DNA of 64,000 nucleotides from UBA10649 sp963700745 (GCA_963700745.1 CAVOYT010000001.1:310001-374000); one strand, 5' to 3'; positions 20,768 to 28,989 are shown, numbered from the stretch's first letter. Numbers and translations: made by a program. The notes: a model not told the origin generated them from the sequence alone.

Positions 20768-21693
20768 GTGAGGGTCGTTGCAGGGGTTCTCGCCGCGGCA
20801 GGGGTTGCTGGTCGTCGGCTGGGTGTGCTGGACGTCGTGGGACGTCGTCGTGCACGCGCATCCCGCGTATGCGGTCGTCCTGGTCATCACGCTGCTGGGC
20901 GCTCTCGGCTGGCTCTGGCGCGCCTTGAGCGCGCGCCAGTCGGCTCGCGGGTGGCGACGGGTTCCGGGGATCGTCCTCGTCGTTGTCACGGTGGCCTGGC
21001 TGGTCGGTGTGATCTGGCTCAAGCCGTTCCCGGCCGTCGAGCCGGCACTGTCGGCGATGGCGTCGTCCGCCTCGGTCACGGTGGAGGAGACCGCCACCAC
21101 GATCACGCTGCGGCCGACCACGTCGGTGAGCGACGTCGGCCTGTTCTTCCAGCCCGGTGCCCGAGTGGATGCGCGCGCCTATGCCGCCGTGCTGCGCCCC
21201 CTGGCGGAGGCCGGCCACGTCGTGGTGATCCCCAAGCAGCCGTTGGGCATCGCCTTCCTCGCCACCGGTGCCTTCGAGACCGCCCGCGAGGCGAACCCGG
21301 ACGTGCGCGAGTGGGTGGTGGGCGGCCACTCTCTCGGGGGGACGGTGGCAGCGATGGACGCCGAGGAGCACGACGCGGACGCCCAGGCGCCGGTCACCGG
21401 CCTGCTGCTCTACGCGTCCTATCCGGCGTCGGACATCTCGACGTCCACCAGCGACGTGCTGTCGATCTCGGGGACGCTGGACGGGCTGGCGACCCCGGCC
21501 GACATCGAGGCCTCACGATCGAATCTCCCACCCGACGCGGAGTTCCTCGCCCTGGACGGCGTCGTGCACTCATACTTCGGCGACTACGGACCCCAGCCCG
21601 GGGATGGCGTACCGACCGTCAGCCAGGACGAGGCACGCACGCAGATTTCCGAGGCGAGTGCGACAGTTCATGTCCGCGCAGGAACCTCGATGA
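20768..21693 (+). CDS. Secreted or anchored alpha/beta hydrolase (probable frameshifts at both ends)
   Basis: The ~305-residue protein has an N-terminal membrane helix, a second helix at ~40-65, and the nucleophile elbow VGGHSLGGTVAAM with surrounding hydrolase strands, ending near the conserved HSYFGDYG. The preferred start is GTG 20768 with TAGGGT six bases before it; joining its frame to the downstream one needs a one-base correction near 20805. Without that, a TTG at 20778 serves. Near the end the frame runs on to 21752 through the convergent IYD-like gene; a shift near 21660 would give QFMSAQEPR and stop at 21693. The class is clear; the substrate is unknown. Confidence 0.65.
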
Positions 21694-22330
21694 GCGCCTC
21701 CTCCAACGGCTTGCGCACCAGGTCAGGCACTTCGCAGTCGGCCGCCGGGTAGCCCACCGGGAACAGGATGTAGGGCCGCTCCGTTGCTGGCCGCCCCAGG
21801 ATCTCAGTGAGGAACCCCATCGGGTTGGGGGTGTGGGTGAGCGTGGCCAGGCCCATGGAGTGCAGGCTTGCGATGAACAGTCCGCAGGCGATCCCGACCG
21901 ACTCGTTGACGTAGTAGTTCTTGCGCAGCGAGCCATCGGGCATGGGGGTCGACTTCTGCGCGAAGGCGACCACGATCCACGGGACGATGTCGAGGTAGCC
22001 CTTGTCGGACGTGGTCCCGAGGGGTTCGAGGGCGGCTCGCCATGCGTCCGGCAGGCGGCCGCCCTCGTAGTTCTCGCGCTCCTCGGTCTCGGCCGCCTGG
22101 CGAATCCGACTCTTGACCGCCGGATCTCGCGTGGCGACGAAGGTCCACGGCTGCTGGTGCGCGCCGCTCGGCGCAGTGTTCGCAGTCGCGACCGCAATCT
22201 CGATGAGCTCGCGTGGAACGGGATCGGCCGAGAACGAGCGCACGCTTCGGCGGGAGGCCATCAGGGATCCGAACTCCCGGCCGCGCTCGATCGCCTCGTC
22301 AACAGCGAGGCGGTCGGGCCGGTACTCCAT
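21668..22330 (-). CDS. Nitroreductase-fold flavoprotein, iodotyrosine deiodinase-like
   Basis: The intact 220-residue FMN protein carries SRRSVRSFS (phosphate-binding arginines), TAPSGAHQQPWTFV and HTPNPMGFL, with a C-terminal RKPLEEALIEV tail. These resemble the IYD branch of the nitroreductase superfamily more than NfsA/NfsB or BluB. The lid region has the glutamate/tyrosine pattern ETEERENYEGGRLPDAW plus a downstream lysine in TSDKGYLD, comparable to the residues that bind halotyrosine in IYD. A reductive dehalogenase of halophenols or halotyrosine is a reasonable hypothesis. It follows a small secreted protein gene on the same strand. Confidence 0.78.
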   Translation of the reverse strand: MEYRPDRLAVDEAIERGREFGSLMASRRSVRSFSADPVPRELIEIAVATANTAPSGAHQQPWTFVATRDPAVKSRIRQAAETEERENYEGGRLPDAWRAALEPLGTTSDKGYLDIVPWIVVAFAQKSTPMPDGSLRKNYYVNESVGIACGLFIASLHSMGLATLTHTPNPMGFLTEILGRPATERPYILFPVGYPAADCEVPDLVRKPLEEALIEVPART

Positions 22331-22334
22331 CTCG

Positions 22335-22775
22335 TCAGCCGCCCTCGTTGGGCAGGGTCATGGTGCCGGTCTCGAGGTTCGCGGGGCCGCCGTTCGGGAA
22401 GGTCAGCACCATGCGCGAGAAGACGGTGAGACCGGGGCCGGATGCGACGCGGTCGAGCGCGATCCGGGCCTTGTACTTCTGCACGATGCCGCTGGCGCAG
22501 TCCGTCGGCAGGCAGGTGTTCCACACGAGCGTGCCGCGCCCACGTGCCCGGTTGTCGTTCCACGTGGTCCAGGTGATCTTCTGCACGCTGATCCCGGCGT
22601 CCGCGCAGGTGAAGATGATCTCCTTGGGCTTGACGACCTTCTTGCCGACGCAGTTGACGATGACGGTGTCCCCGGGGGACGCGTTCGCCGCGGCGACGGG
22701 ACCTGCTCCGACGATGGCCACGGCGGCGACCGTGGCGGCGGCGATGCTGAATGCGACGGTGCGACGGGCGGTCAT
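22335..22775 (-). CDS. Small secreted protein, unknown function
   Basis: The ~146-residue protein has a Sec signal peptide (MTARRTVAFSIAAATVAAVA, cleavage after AAANA). The mature part contains four cysteines, in IVNCVGKKV, IFTCADAG and TCLPTDCASG, and a beta-rich pattern (QKITWTTWNDNRARGRGTL), likely one or two disulfides. I recognise it as a type found in actinobacterial secretomes but no characterised family. GGAG lies 7 bases before the ATG at 22775. It precedes the IYD-like gene by 4 bases, so the two may be cotranscribed. Confidence 0.7.
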   Translation of the reverse strand: MTARRTVAFSIAAATVAAVAIVGAGPVAAANASPGDTVIVNCVGKKVVKPKEIIFTCADAGISVQKITWTTWNDNRARGRGTLVWNTCLPTDCASGIVQKYKARIALDRVASGPGLTVFSRMVLTFPNGGPANLETGTMTLPNEGG

Positions 22776-22853
22776 GGCTGGACTCCGATCCTTGGGGTGT
22801 GCCTCGAACGATAGTGAGCAGAGGGGTACGTAGTCTCGCGCTAGCCTGCCTCC

Positions 22854-23351
22854 ATGAACGTGGCGGCGGTGGGCAGCGTCATCCGCGCCTACCGGAAGGC
22901 TTCGGGAATCAGCCAGAAGGATCTGGCGGCCATGGTCGGAATCTCGCGAGCGACGCTCAACTACCTCGAGAGCGGCCGGGACATCGAGGTCGGGGCCGGG
23001 AAGCTGCTGGCGCTCCTCGAGCTGCTCGGGATTCCCTTCGGCCTGCCGCCGGGTGTGGACCGGGAACATGACGACGAGGTGCTCGAGACCGCGGCCGCGG
23101 CCGCAGCGGGCAAGGGCCGGCTGTCGCGCAAGGTGGTGGTGGAGGCGCTCGCCACCGGTCGGGTGCCGGACGGGTCCACGGTCGAGATCCGCCGACTGCT
23201 GGAAGACACCCCGGCACCGTCGGTGCTGGCCATCGTGCGGGCGGTGGCCGCCGGGACCGGGCAGTCCCCGAAGTCGGTTTGGAAGCACGGCCGCGGCCTG
23301 GCCAAGTCGGTGGGCTGCACCCGGGGAGTCTGGCTTCTCGATCAGCACTGA
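22854..23351 (+). CDS. XRE-family HTH transcriptional regulator
   Basis: The 165-residue protein has an N-terminal HTH_3 domain (~1-65): IRAYRKASGISQKDLAAMVG and ISRATLNYLESGRDIEVGAG. An alpha-helical C-terminal region follows, with KGRLSRKVVVEALATGRVPDG and a basic end. It resembles HipB-like regulators in size, but no hipA partner follows. Its start lies six bases after TAGCCT, indicating leaderless transcription. An ACTTGACAC inverted repeat begins 7 bases after its stop, in front of a 42-codon ORF, and is the likely operator. Confidence 0.82.
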   Translation: MNVAAVGSVIRAYRKASGISQKDLAAMVGISRATLNYLESGRDIEVGAGKLLALLELLGIPFGLPPGVDREHDDEVLETAAAAAAGKGRLSRKVVVEALATGRVPDGSTVEIRRLLEDTPAPSVLAIVRAVAAGTGQSPKSVWKHGRGLAKSVGCTRGVWLLDQH

Positions 23352-23358
23352 TCAAGAT

Positions 23359-23389
23359 ACTTGACACAGTGCTGAAACGCGTGTCAAGT
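23359..23389. promoter_or_regulatory. Inverted repeat ACTTGACAC-N13-GTGTCAAGT, probable XRE operator
   Basis: Perfect 9-bp arms (23359-23367 and 23381-23389) are separated by 13 bp. A TTGACA follows at 23394-23399 and could be a -35 element for the downstream micro-ORF or M23 gene. Position directly after the XRE gene makes that protein the best candidate binder. Confidence 0.6.
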
Positions 23390-23429
23390 AGATTTGACAT
23401 TCATCCTGTAGGAGACCTACCGTGGGCGC

Positions 23430-23558
23430 ATGTTCAAGTCGGTCAGCCGTGTCGTCCACGGCATCACCCTGTTCCTCGATCTGGCGCCGAAGTCGCTGGT
23501 ACTGCGCGCGATGGAGCCCCCCGCTCCCGCCGCCGCCCGGGACACCGTCACCCGCTAG
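23430..23558 (+). CDS. Possible 42-residue micro-protein
   Basis: An ATG frame of 42 codons starts MFKSVSRVVHGITLFLDLAP and ends in a Pro/Ala tail (PPAPAAARDTVTR). The first half could form one amphipathic or membrane helix. A GGAG lies 15 bases upstream, rather far. The ORF sits between the XRE operator and the M23 gene. Translation is unproven; it is listed because of its context. Confidence 0.35.
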   Translation: MFKSVSRVVHGITLFLDLAPKSLVLRAMEPPAPAAARDTVTR

Positions 23559-23587
23559 GCGTTCCCCGCAGCTGGTTGGACGCTCGC

Positions 23588-23604
23588 ATAACGTTCCGGT
23601 AACG
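23588..23604 (+). promoter_or_regulatory. ATAACG-N5-GTAACG direct repeat, MtrA-like site
   Basis: ATAACG (23588-23593) and GTAACG (23599-23604) repeat at an 11-bp spacing, one helical turn, 53 bp before the M23 peptidase start. MtrA, the actinobacterial response regulator that controls cell-wall hydrolases, binds GTAAC-like direct repeats in related genera. Assignment is by resemblance only. Confidence 0.4.
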
Positions 23605-23656
23605 TCCCTCGGACCAAAGTCCCTGCGGCCCTGCGTGGCCGCGCCACGGAGGTCCC

Positions 23657-24145
23657 ATGCAGCGCTCGATCGGCGTCCTTGCCAGCATCGTCCTCGTGCT
23701 CAGCGCCGCGGTCCTCGTGCCGACGACCGCGCAGGCCGCCGAGGGCTCCGGCAAGCGGGTGTGCCCCACCTCCGACTTCTGGATCGGGGCGAGCTGGGGT
23801 GCGGATCGAGGCAAGCGCCAGCACACCGGGATCGACATGGGTGGCAAGCGGGGCACCCCGATCGTCGCCGTGGAGAAGGGCGTCATCGACCGCACCAAGC
23901 TCCAGAGCAACGGCGCGCAGCAGATCGTGATGAAGGGGGTCTCCGGCGCGAAGTTCTACTACGGCCACATGGACGAGGTACTCGTCAAGGGCGGTCAGAA
24001 GGTCAAGCGTGGCGAGGTCATCGGGCTCATGGGCGACACCGGATCACCTGGGGCGGTCCACCTGCACTTCGAGTTCTGGCGCAGCGGCGGGGAGTCCGAC
24101 GCCGTCAATCCCGAGCGTCTGATCACGCGGATCTGCGACCTGTGA
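23657..24145 (+). CDS. Secreted M23-family LytM-like peptidase
   Basis: The 162-residue protein has a signal peptide (MQRSIGVLASIVLVLSAAVL, cleavage near TAQAA). The compact M23 domain has KRQHTGIDMGGKRGTPI (Zn-binding His and Asp), FYYGHMDEVLVKGGQKV and the final zinc/catalytic motif VHLHFEFWRSGG. It should be an extracytoplasmic endopeptidase that cuts peptidoglycan cross-links, or an activator of another hydrolase. GGAGG precedes the ATG. Upstream lies an MtrA-like repeat, which fits the control of such genes in other actinobacteria. Confidence 0.88.
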   Translation: MQRSIGVLASIVLVLSAAVLVPTTAQAAEGSGKRVCPTSDFWIGASWGADRGKRQHTGIDMGGKRGTPIVAVEKGVIDRTKLQSNGAQQIVMKGVSGAKFYYGHMDEVLVKGGQKVKRGEVIGLMGDTGSPGAVHLHFEFWRSGGESDAVNPERLITRICDL

Positions 24146-24164
24146 CGACGGCCGGTGTCCCCGG

Positions 24165-25043
24165 TCAGTCCCGATCTTCCGCATCGATGAGTTCCACCTC
24201 GACGATCTCCGCTCGCGCCTCGAAGCCCAGTCGCTGGTAGATCCCATTCGTCCGCGCGTTGGTCGCGTCGGCGAACAGCATCACGGTGCAGCCCGCATCA
24301 CGCAGCGACGCGGCCACATGCGCGGTGACGGCCGTGCCGAAGCCTCGACCCCGAAACTGCGGCGGGGTGTAGACGGGTCCGAGGCGCGCGACGGTGCCCG
24401 ATGGGATCTCGACCGGCAACGCGTGGCCGGCCAGTGCGACGTCAGTTCCCGCCACCGTCCACAGCCACAACGAACCTGCAGCCAGACCGGCCGCGACGAT
24501 CTCCTCCACGAAGTGCACGGGCAGGCCCACCTCCTCGGCGAAGGCGCGGTGCCAGTCGATGATGACCGCGCGGTCGGCGGCCGACGCCCGGCGAGCCGCG
24601 CCCTCGACCGGCGCGGGCGCGGTGAGGTCCACGAGGACCCGAGCGACGTCGGCCATCATCGTGCGCGGTGATCGCGTTGACGCCAGGCCTTCGAGCACGC
24701 CGTCGACGACGACGCGGGGTCCGGTGATCCCGGGCAGGTCCGGGTCCTCGACGGCGATGAAGGCACCCAGCGCATGCGCGGCAACGTCGTCCATGGGCGA
24801 GACGACCAGGTTGTAGGGGGCGGTCCGCATGGCGATCCCGATGGTCCGACCGTCGTCGCTGTGAAGGGAGAGCCACAGCTCCCGGTCGTATCGTCGGCCC
24901 TGGAGCACCCCAGCGGCAACCGAGCCGATGATGTTCGTGAGCACTGGTTCCCGTGCGCGGAATGACTCGCTCGCCACCAGGAAGGTGGCGGCGTCGCGAT
25001 GGCGCGTGATCGTGATGCCGTCCGTCCTCGTGGTTGCCCTCAT
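24165..25043 (-). CDS. GNAT-family acetyltransferase
   Basis: The ~292-residue protein has an N-terminal region lacking clear motifs and a C-terminal GNAT domain (~150-290). The acetyl-CoA-binding motif A appears as LGPVYTPPQFRGRGFGTAVT, followed by LFADATNARTNGIYQRLGF. The start at 25043 (MRATTRTDG) avoids overlap with the upstream GNAT gene, which stops at 25057; an ATG at 25088 is an alternative with 32 bases of overlap. Acceptor substrate is unknown. It probably forms an operon with the GNAT gene upstream. Confidence 0.8.
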   Translation of the reverse strand: MRATTRTDGITITRHRDAATFLVASESFRAREPVLTNIIGSVAAGVLQGRRYDRELWLSLHSDDGRTIGIAMRTAPYNLVVSPMDDVAAHALGAFIAVEDPDLPGITGPRVVVDGVLEGLASTRSPRTMMADVARVLVDLTAPAPVEGAARRASAADRAVIIDWHRAFAEEVGLPVHFVEEIVAAGLAAGSLWLWTVAGTDVALAGHALPVEIPSGTVARLGPVYTPPQFRGRGFGTAVTAHVAASLRDAGCTVMLFADATNARTNGIYQRLGFEARAEIVEVELIDAEDRD

Positions 25044-25056
25044 CGCGTGGCCACCG

Positions 25057-25581
25057 TCAGCCTGCTGACGCGTCAGGTCGTCGGACATGTGCCCACACCT
25101 GCAGGTCGTGGAGCCCGTCCGCCCGGGCCTGGGCAAGGCGCAGGGTGCCTTCGTACGCAAAGCCAGCTCGTGCCAGCGATCGCTGCTCGGCGATGTTCTC
25201 GACGTCGGTCGATGCCTCCACGCGCACGTTTCCGCGCCGGTGCAATTCCTCCGCGAGCAGCCGCTGAGCCACCGAACCGATCCCACGACCTCGGTACTCC
25301 TCCACCAGGCTGATGCCGATGTTGATGGCGCGCGAACCGGGGCTTGCGCCGTACCAGACAGAGTGGGCCGACAAGTCGCCGACCGCGACAACCGTGCCGG
25401 ACTCGTCGGTCACCTCGACGAGCCAGCGTTCGATCTCGATTGCCATCGCCTCGGGGTCCTTCTCGCCCCAGTCTCCCCACGGGTTCGGGGAGGGGGGCAG
25501 CGGATGGTCGTAGGGGACCCCGCGGATGGTCACGGTCCCCACGTTGGCGATTCCCACGTTGGTCAGGTGTGCTTCGGACAT
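25057..25581 (-). CDS. RimJ/RimL-like GNAT acetyltransferase
   Basis: The 174-residue GNAT protein has motif A in NIGISLVEEYRGRGIGSVAQ, then a Glu/Asn-rich strand VRVEASTDVENIAEQRSLARAGFAYEGTL shortened here, i.e. the RimJ/RimL-type pattern of alpha-N-acetyltransferases acting on proteins or small amines. Only 13 bases separate it from the next GNAT gene on the same strand. Its ATG at 25581 is preceded by CACCCT and six bases, a near-match to the leaderless promoter pattern seen elsewhere in the window. Confidence 0.8.
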   Translation of the reverse strand: MSEAHLTNVGIANVGTVTIRGVPYDHPLPPSPNPWGDWGEKDPEAMAIEIERWLVEVTDESGTVVAVGDLSAHSVWYGASPGSRAINIGISLVEEYRGRGIGSVAQRLLAEELHRRGNVRVEASTDVENIAEQRSLARAGFAYEGTLRLAQARADGLHDLQVWAHVRRPDASAG

Positions 25582-25621
25582 GGCGTCAGGGTGGCATACG
25601 CCCGCGGGCGGCGGCGCCGGA

Positions 25622-26137
25622 CTACTTCCGGAGGACCGACAGCGTCAGGGTCATCTCGACCGGACTGCCGAGCGCGGACTTCCGCACGCCGGTCATGGTG
25701 CCGATGCCGGATGCGCCACGGAAGGCGCCCGTGCCCTGGATGACCGACACCGAACCGGCGAAGAGCGTCCTGGTGCCGGCCGACCCCTCCGGCACGGCGA
25801 GGGCGTTGCCATCGATGTGGGTCCCGAGGACGACGCCATCGGCACGGGTGACGGTCACGTATCCGTTGAACGGCCCAGAGCCGTTGACGTAGTCGACGTC
25901 ACCGAGGAAGGAGATGGTGGCGGCCTGGTTGCCCCAGGTCGATGTGCCCGACAGGTTGTTCCAGCCGTAGGTGTGCCCGCCAGGCAGATTCTGCAACGTG
26001 GTGCCCGAGCTGGTGAGGGTGGTCGTGAACGTCAGGGTCGTGAGCTTCTTCGACGTTGCCGCGGTAGCAGGTCCGGCGAGGAGCATGCTGCCAGCGATCA
26101 GAGACGCGATCAGGGTGAGCACGGTAGGGCGGCGCAT
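25622..26137 (-). CDS. Secreted beta-barrel protein, allene-oxide-cyclase/dirigent-like
   Basis: The ~171-residue protein has a Sec signal peptide (LTLIASLIAGSMLLAGPATAA). The mature part is almost all beta strand: TLTFTTTLTSSGTTLQNLP, GDVDYVNGSGPFNGYVTV, and VIQGTGAFRGASGIGTMTG. The last segment (GTGxFxGAxGxG) is characteristic of AOC-barrel/dirigent-fold proteins. A bacterial role is not established; lipid or phenolic ligand binding is conceivable. The start is supported by GGAGAG before the ATG at 26137. No hydrolase or oxidase sits in the same operon. Confidence 0.7.
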   Translation of the reverse strand: MRRPTVLTLIASLIAGSMLLAGPATAATSKKLTTLTFTTTLTSSGTTLQNLPGGHTYGWNNLSGTSTWGNQAATISFLGDVDYVNGSGPFNGYVTVTRADGVVLGTHIDGNALAVPEGSAGTRTLFAGSVSVIQGTGAFRGASGIGTMTGVRKSALGSPVEMTLTLSVLRK

Positions 26138-26199
26138 GTCTCTCCAAGGGTCGGGTGCGGGAATGATCGCACGCTCGGTCCGAGCCCTAGGCTCGATGG

Positions 26200-27204
26200 A
26201 TGGATTGGCCCGTGCGACGACTGCTGCCCGAGGACGGCGCAGCAGTTGCCGCCGTATCTCGTCGGAGCAGGCGCGAGTCGATGCCCTGGCTGGCGGTGCT
26301 GCACTCTCCGGAGGAGGACGTCGAGTTCTACGGCGCGGAGCTGGCGACGTCGGCTGGCTGGGGCGTCGATGTCGAGGGGCAGGTCGTCGGCTTCGCACTG
26401 AGCCGGGACGGGTGGCTCAACCACCTCTACGTGCTGCCCGAATGGCAGGGTCAGGGTTTGGGCTCGCAACTCCTGCATCGCGTCGTCGAGGATCGCACCG
26501 GGCCGGTGGACCTGTGGGTCTTCGAGCGCAACGCGGCCGCTCGCGACTTCTATCGAGACCACGGCTTCATCGAGGTCGAGCGCACCGACGGGTCGGGGAA
26601 CGAGGAGCGGGAGCCCGACGTACGGATGCGTCGGCCGGCCGGGGTGCCGTGGCTCCTGATCCGGGAGGCCGGGCCAGACGATGCCGAGGGGATAGCCCGG
26701 GCACACGTCGCCAGTTGGCAGGGTGCCTATCGGGACCTGCTTGCGCCTGACCTGCTCGCCGGACTCGACTGGCGGGATCGGCTGCCGCGCTGGCAGACGC
26801 TGCTGGCCGAGGCTGGGCCGGTGCGAGTCCTGGTGGCCGAGGCCGGAGGGCACGTGGTCGGCTTCTGCTCCGTCGGACCGGCGCGCGACGAGGACCTGAT
26901 GCGGCGGCCGGAGAGCTGGTACGAGCTGTACTCGATCTACCTGGTGCCGGATCGGTGGGCGTCCGGTCTGGGTCGGCGGCTGTGGGCCGCAGCACGTTCG
27001 AGGATCCCGGCCGAAGTCGAGGCCGTGTCGCTGTGGGTCCTGGAGGGGAACATGCGGGCCCGGGCCTTCTATGAACGGCAGGGGTTCCGCCTGGACGGCC
27101 GTCGGGAGACGACCACTCGCGCGGGGCAGGCCGTGCCCGAGATCCGCTACGCCTGGCCGGTCCCGTTTCCTGGACCCGGGGCAGATCAGCCACGACCGCG
27201 CTGA
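26200..27204 (+). CDS. Tandem two-domain GNAT acetyltransferase
   Basis: The 334-residue protein has two GNAT domains. The first (~1-145) has LNHLYVLPEWQGQGLGSQLL and FYRDHGFIEVER; the second (~150-320) has SIYLVPDRWASGLGRRLW and ARAFYERQGF. In the second, the usual R/Q-x-x-G-x-G/A loop reads RWASGLGRR, so both cofactor sites may work. Tandem GNATs include mycothiol synthase (MshD), but this lacks obvious MshD-specific features, so only the fold is claimed. TAGGCT lies six bases before the ATG. Confidence 0.8.
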   Translation: MDWPVRRLLPEDGAAVAAVSRRSRRESMPWLAVLHSPEEDVEFYGAELATSAGWGVDVEGQVVGFALSRDGWLNHLYVLPEWQGQGLGSQLLHRVVEDRTGPVDLWVFERNAAARDFYRDHGFIEVERTDGSGNEEREPDVRMRRPAGVPWLLIREAGPDDAEGIARAHVASWQGAYRDLLAPDLLAGLDWRDRLPRWQTLLAEAGPVRVLVAEAGGHVVGFCSVGPARDEDLMRRPESWYELYSIYLVPDRWASGLGRRLWAAARSRIPAEVEAVSLWVLEGNMRARAFYERQGFRLDGRRETTTRAGQAVPEIRYAWPVPFPGPGADQPRPR

Positions 27205-27217
27205 GTCGACGCCCCGC

Positions 27218-28072
27218 TCAGTCCCCGATCTCGGCCCGCACCGCGTAGAGCTCGGGGAAGAAGGTCAGGTCGAGGGCCCTTCGCAGGAACGGAACACCGC
27301 TCGACCCGCCGGTGCCGCTCTTGGAGCCGATGATCCGCTCGACCGTCTTCAGGTGGCGGAATCGCCACAGCTGGAAGTTGTCCTCCACGTCGACCAGCGC
27401 CTCGCAGCCCTCGTACTCCTGCCAGAACTCCAGCGAGCTGCCGTAGATCCGGCTGAAGGTGGGCAGCAGGTCGGGGTGAAGCTGCCACGGGATTCGCACG
27501 TCCCGGTCGAGCACGTCCGCGGGTATGTGATGGCCGAGCCGATCGAGGAAACGCAGGAACTCGTCGTAGACCGTCGGCTCCTCGTACAAGGCGGTGAGCA
27601 GCGCGTGCGTCTTCGGATCGTGGTCGAACACCTGGAGCATGTCCGGGTTCTTGTTGCCGAGGATGAACTCGATGGCGCGGTACTGCCAGGACTGGAATCC
27701 GGACGAGCTCTGGAGGAAGTCGCGGAACTGCACGTACTCACTTGGGGTCAAGGTCGTCAGCACGCCCCACTGCTCGATCAGCGTGTGCTGGATGTGCTTG
27801 ACCCGTGCCAGTCCCTTCAGTGCGGGGTTCAGCTGGTCGGTGCGGAGCTGCTCGCGGACCGCCCGCAGCTCGTGCAGCATCAGCTTCAGCCAGAGCTCCG
27901 AGGTCTGGTGCTGGATGATGAACAGCAACTCGTCGTGCCGTGGTGGGTCGCTGAGCGGCTGCTGAGCCGAGAGGACGAGGTCCAGGCGCAGGTAGTCGCC
28001 GTAGGACATTGCCTGCCGGAAGTCGCGGCGGACCGTGGTCTCGAGGGACCGGGTGTTCTCGCTGTCGGACAC
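27218..28072 (-). CDS. kynA: Tryptophan 2,3-dioxygenase
   Basis: This intact 284-residue, heme-dependent enzyme opens the indole ring of L-tryptophan to N-formylkynurenine, the first step of the kynurenine pathway. Diagnostic segments are QHQTSELWLKLMLHEL, FQSWQYRAIEFILGNKN (substrate-binding Tyr and Arg) and LWRFRHLKTVERIIG (proximal heme His) followed by SKSGTGGSSG. Length matches bacterial TDOs. GGAGGAAGG precedes the GTG start. No kynurenine formamidase or kynureninase is adjacent, so the pathway must be completed elsewhere. Next on the same strand upstream is a DUF1622 gene 31 bases away. Confidence 0.95.
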   Translation of the reverse strand: MSDSENTRSLETTVRRDFRQAMSYGDYLRLDLVLSAQQPLSDPPRHDELLFIIQHQTSELWLKLMLHELRAVREQLRTDQLNPALKGLARVKHIQHTLIEQWGVLTTLTPSEYVQFRDFLQSSSGFQSWQYRAIEFILGNKNPDMLQVFDHDPKTHALLTALYEEPTVYDEFLRFLDRLGHHIPADVLDRDVRIPWQLHPDLLPTFSRIYGSSLEFWQEYEGCEALVDVEDNFQLWRFRHLKTVERIIGSKSGTGGSSGVPFLRRALDLTFFPELYAVRAEIGD

Positions 28073-28102
28073 GGTGCCTTCCTCCTGAGGATGGCAGCAA
28101 GG

Positions 28103-28510
28103 CTAACGGCCGGTGGAGGCCGTGGCGGCGTCCTTCATGATTGTCGCCCCGCTCACCAGGCCGCGACGCCACGGCGGCACGCCGTCGATCTCGATCTCGA
28201 GGCTGAAGCTCAGGAACGTCCGGATGAGCACGATGATCCCCAGGACGATGACGTTGTCGAGGGTAGGGGCGACGGCGACGGTCCGGATGAGGTCGCCGGC
28301 GACCAGGATCTCCAGGCCGAGCAGGATGCCGCCACCGAAGGACTGACGCATGACGCGGTAGGCCGCCGCGCCGTCCCGTTCCCGGTGCCAGGTGCGCCAC
28401 GAGAGGAACGCAGAGAAGAACAGGGCCAGGACGAGGATGATCGCGGCGACGATCTCGAAGGCCTGGGCGACCTGCAGCATCGCCTCGGTGTAGGTCGATT
28501 CCTCCATCAC
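28103..28510 (-). CDS. DUF1622 membrane protein
   Basis: The 135-residue protein has three hydrophobic helices (FEIVAAIILVLALFFSAFLS; GGILLGLEILVAGDLIRTV; NVIVLGIIVLIRTFLSFSL) and ends LEIEIDGVPPWRR, the typical C-terminal signature of DUF1622. GLEILVAGDLIRT is the conserved centre. Function is unknown. Start is GTG 28510 or the ATG next to it; GGGAAGGGA precedes both. Confidence 0.85.
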   Translation of the reverse strand: MMEESTYTEAMLQVAQAFEIVAAIILVLALFFSAFLSWRTWHRERDGAAAYRVMRQSFGGGILLGLEILVAGDLIRTVAVAPTLDNVIVLGIIVLIRTFLSFSLEIEIDGVPPWRRGLVSGATIMKDAATASTGR

Positions 28511-28540
28511 GTTCCCTTCCCCGCGCTGGTGCGCGCGGTC

Positions 28541-28989
28541 TCACATGCGATCGGAGTAGTCCCACGTCGTCACGACAAGCTGATCGATCCGGACGGCGAC
28601 CTCGCGATCGAGCCGCGACATGAGCCAGGTGGCAAGCGGAGTGGGCCTCGCCCCCAGGTATCGATCGATCAGCCGGGGGAGGACCTCGGGGGCGGCCTCG
28701 GGGAGGAGTGCGGCTCGCCCACTGCCGCGAACACCCCGGTACGGCGGAGTATCGGCCGATACCTCGAACCCGCAGCGATCGTTGGCCCGCAGCCGATGCG
28801 CCAGGACGGATTCCGCCTGGGTCGCGCACCACAGCGCACCCTCGTCGTAACGGAACCACAGCGACTGCACGAGCGGCGAGGCCCCCTGGAGGCCAACCGG
28901 ATGGGGATGACGGTCGTCTCGAGGAAGGCGGAGATCTCGTCGACCGACCACGGCCCGGAGCGGATCGTCATCCCACTCGAATCGACCAT
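28541..28989 (-). CDS. Pyridoxamine-phosphate-oxidase-like flavin-binding protein (one frameshift)
   Basis: About 150 residues once a break near 28885 is repaired. The first piece reads WSVDEISAFLETTVIPIRLA; the second LVQSLWFRYDEGALWCATQ, then GFEVSADTPPYRGVRGSGRA. This is the split-barrel fold of PNPOx-like proteins that bind FMN, F420 or heme in actinobacteria. The cofactor cannot be told. Start is the ATG at 28989. Confidence 0.72.

Noticed and set aside
23422..24240. A GTG-started frame through the M23 peptidase region
   Set aside because: It is out of frame with the peptidase, has no motifs and overlaps the clear M23 gene.
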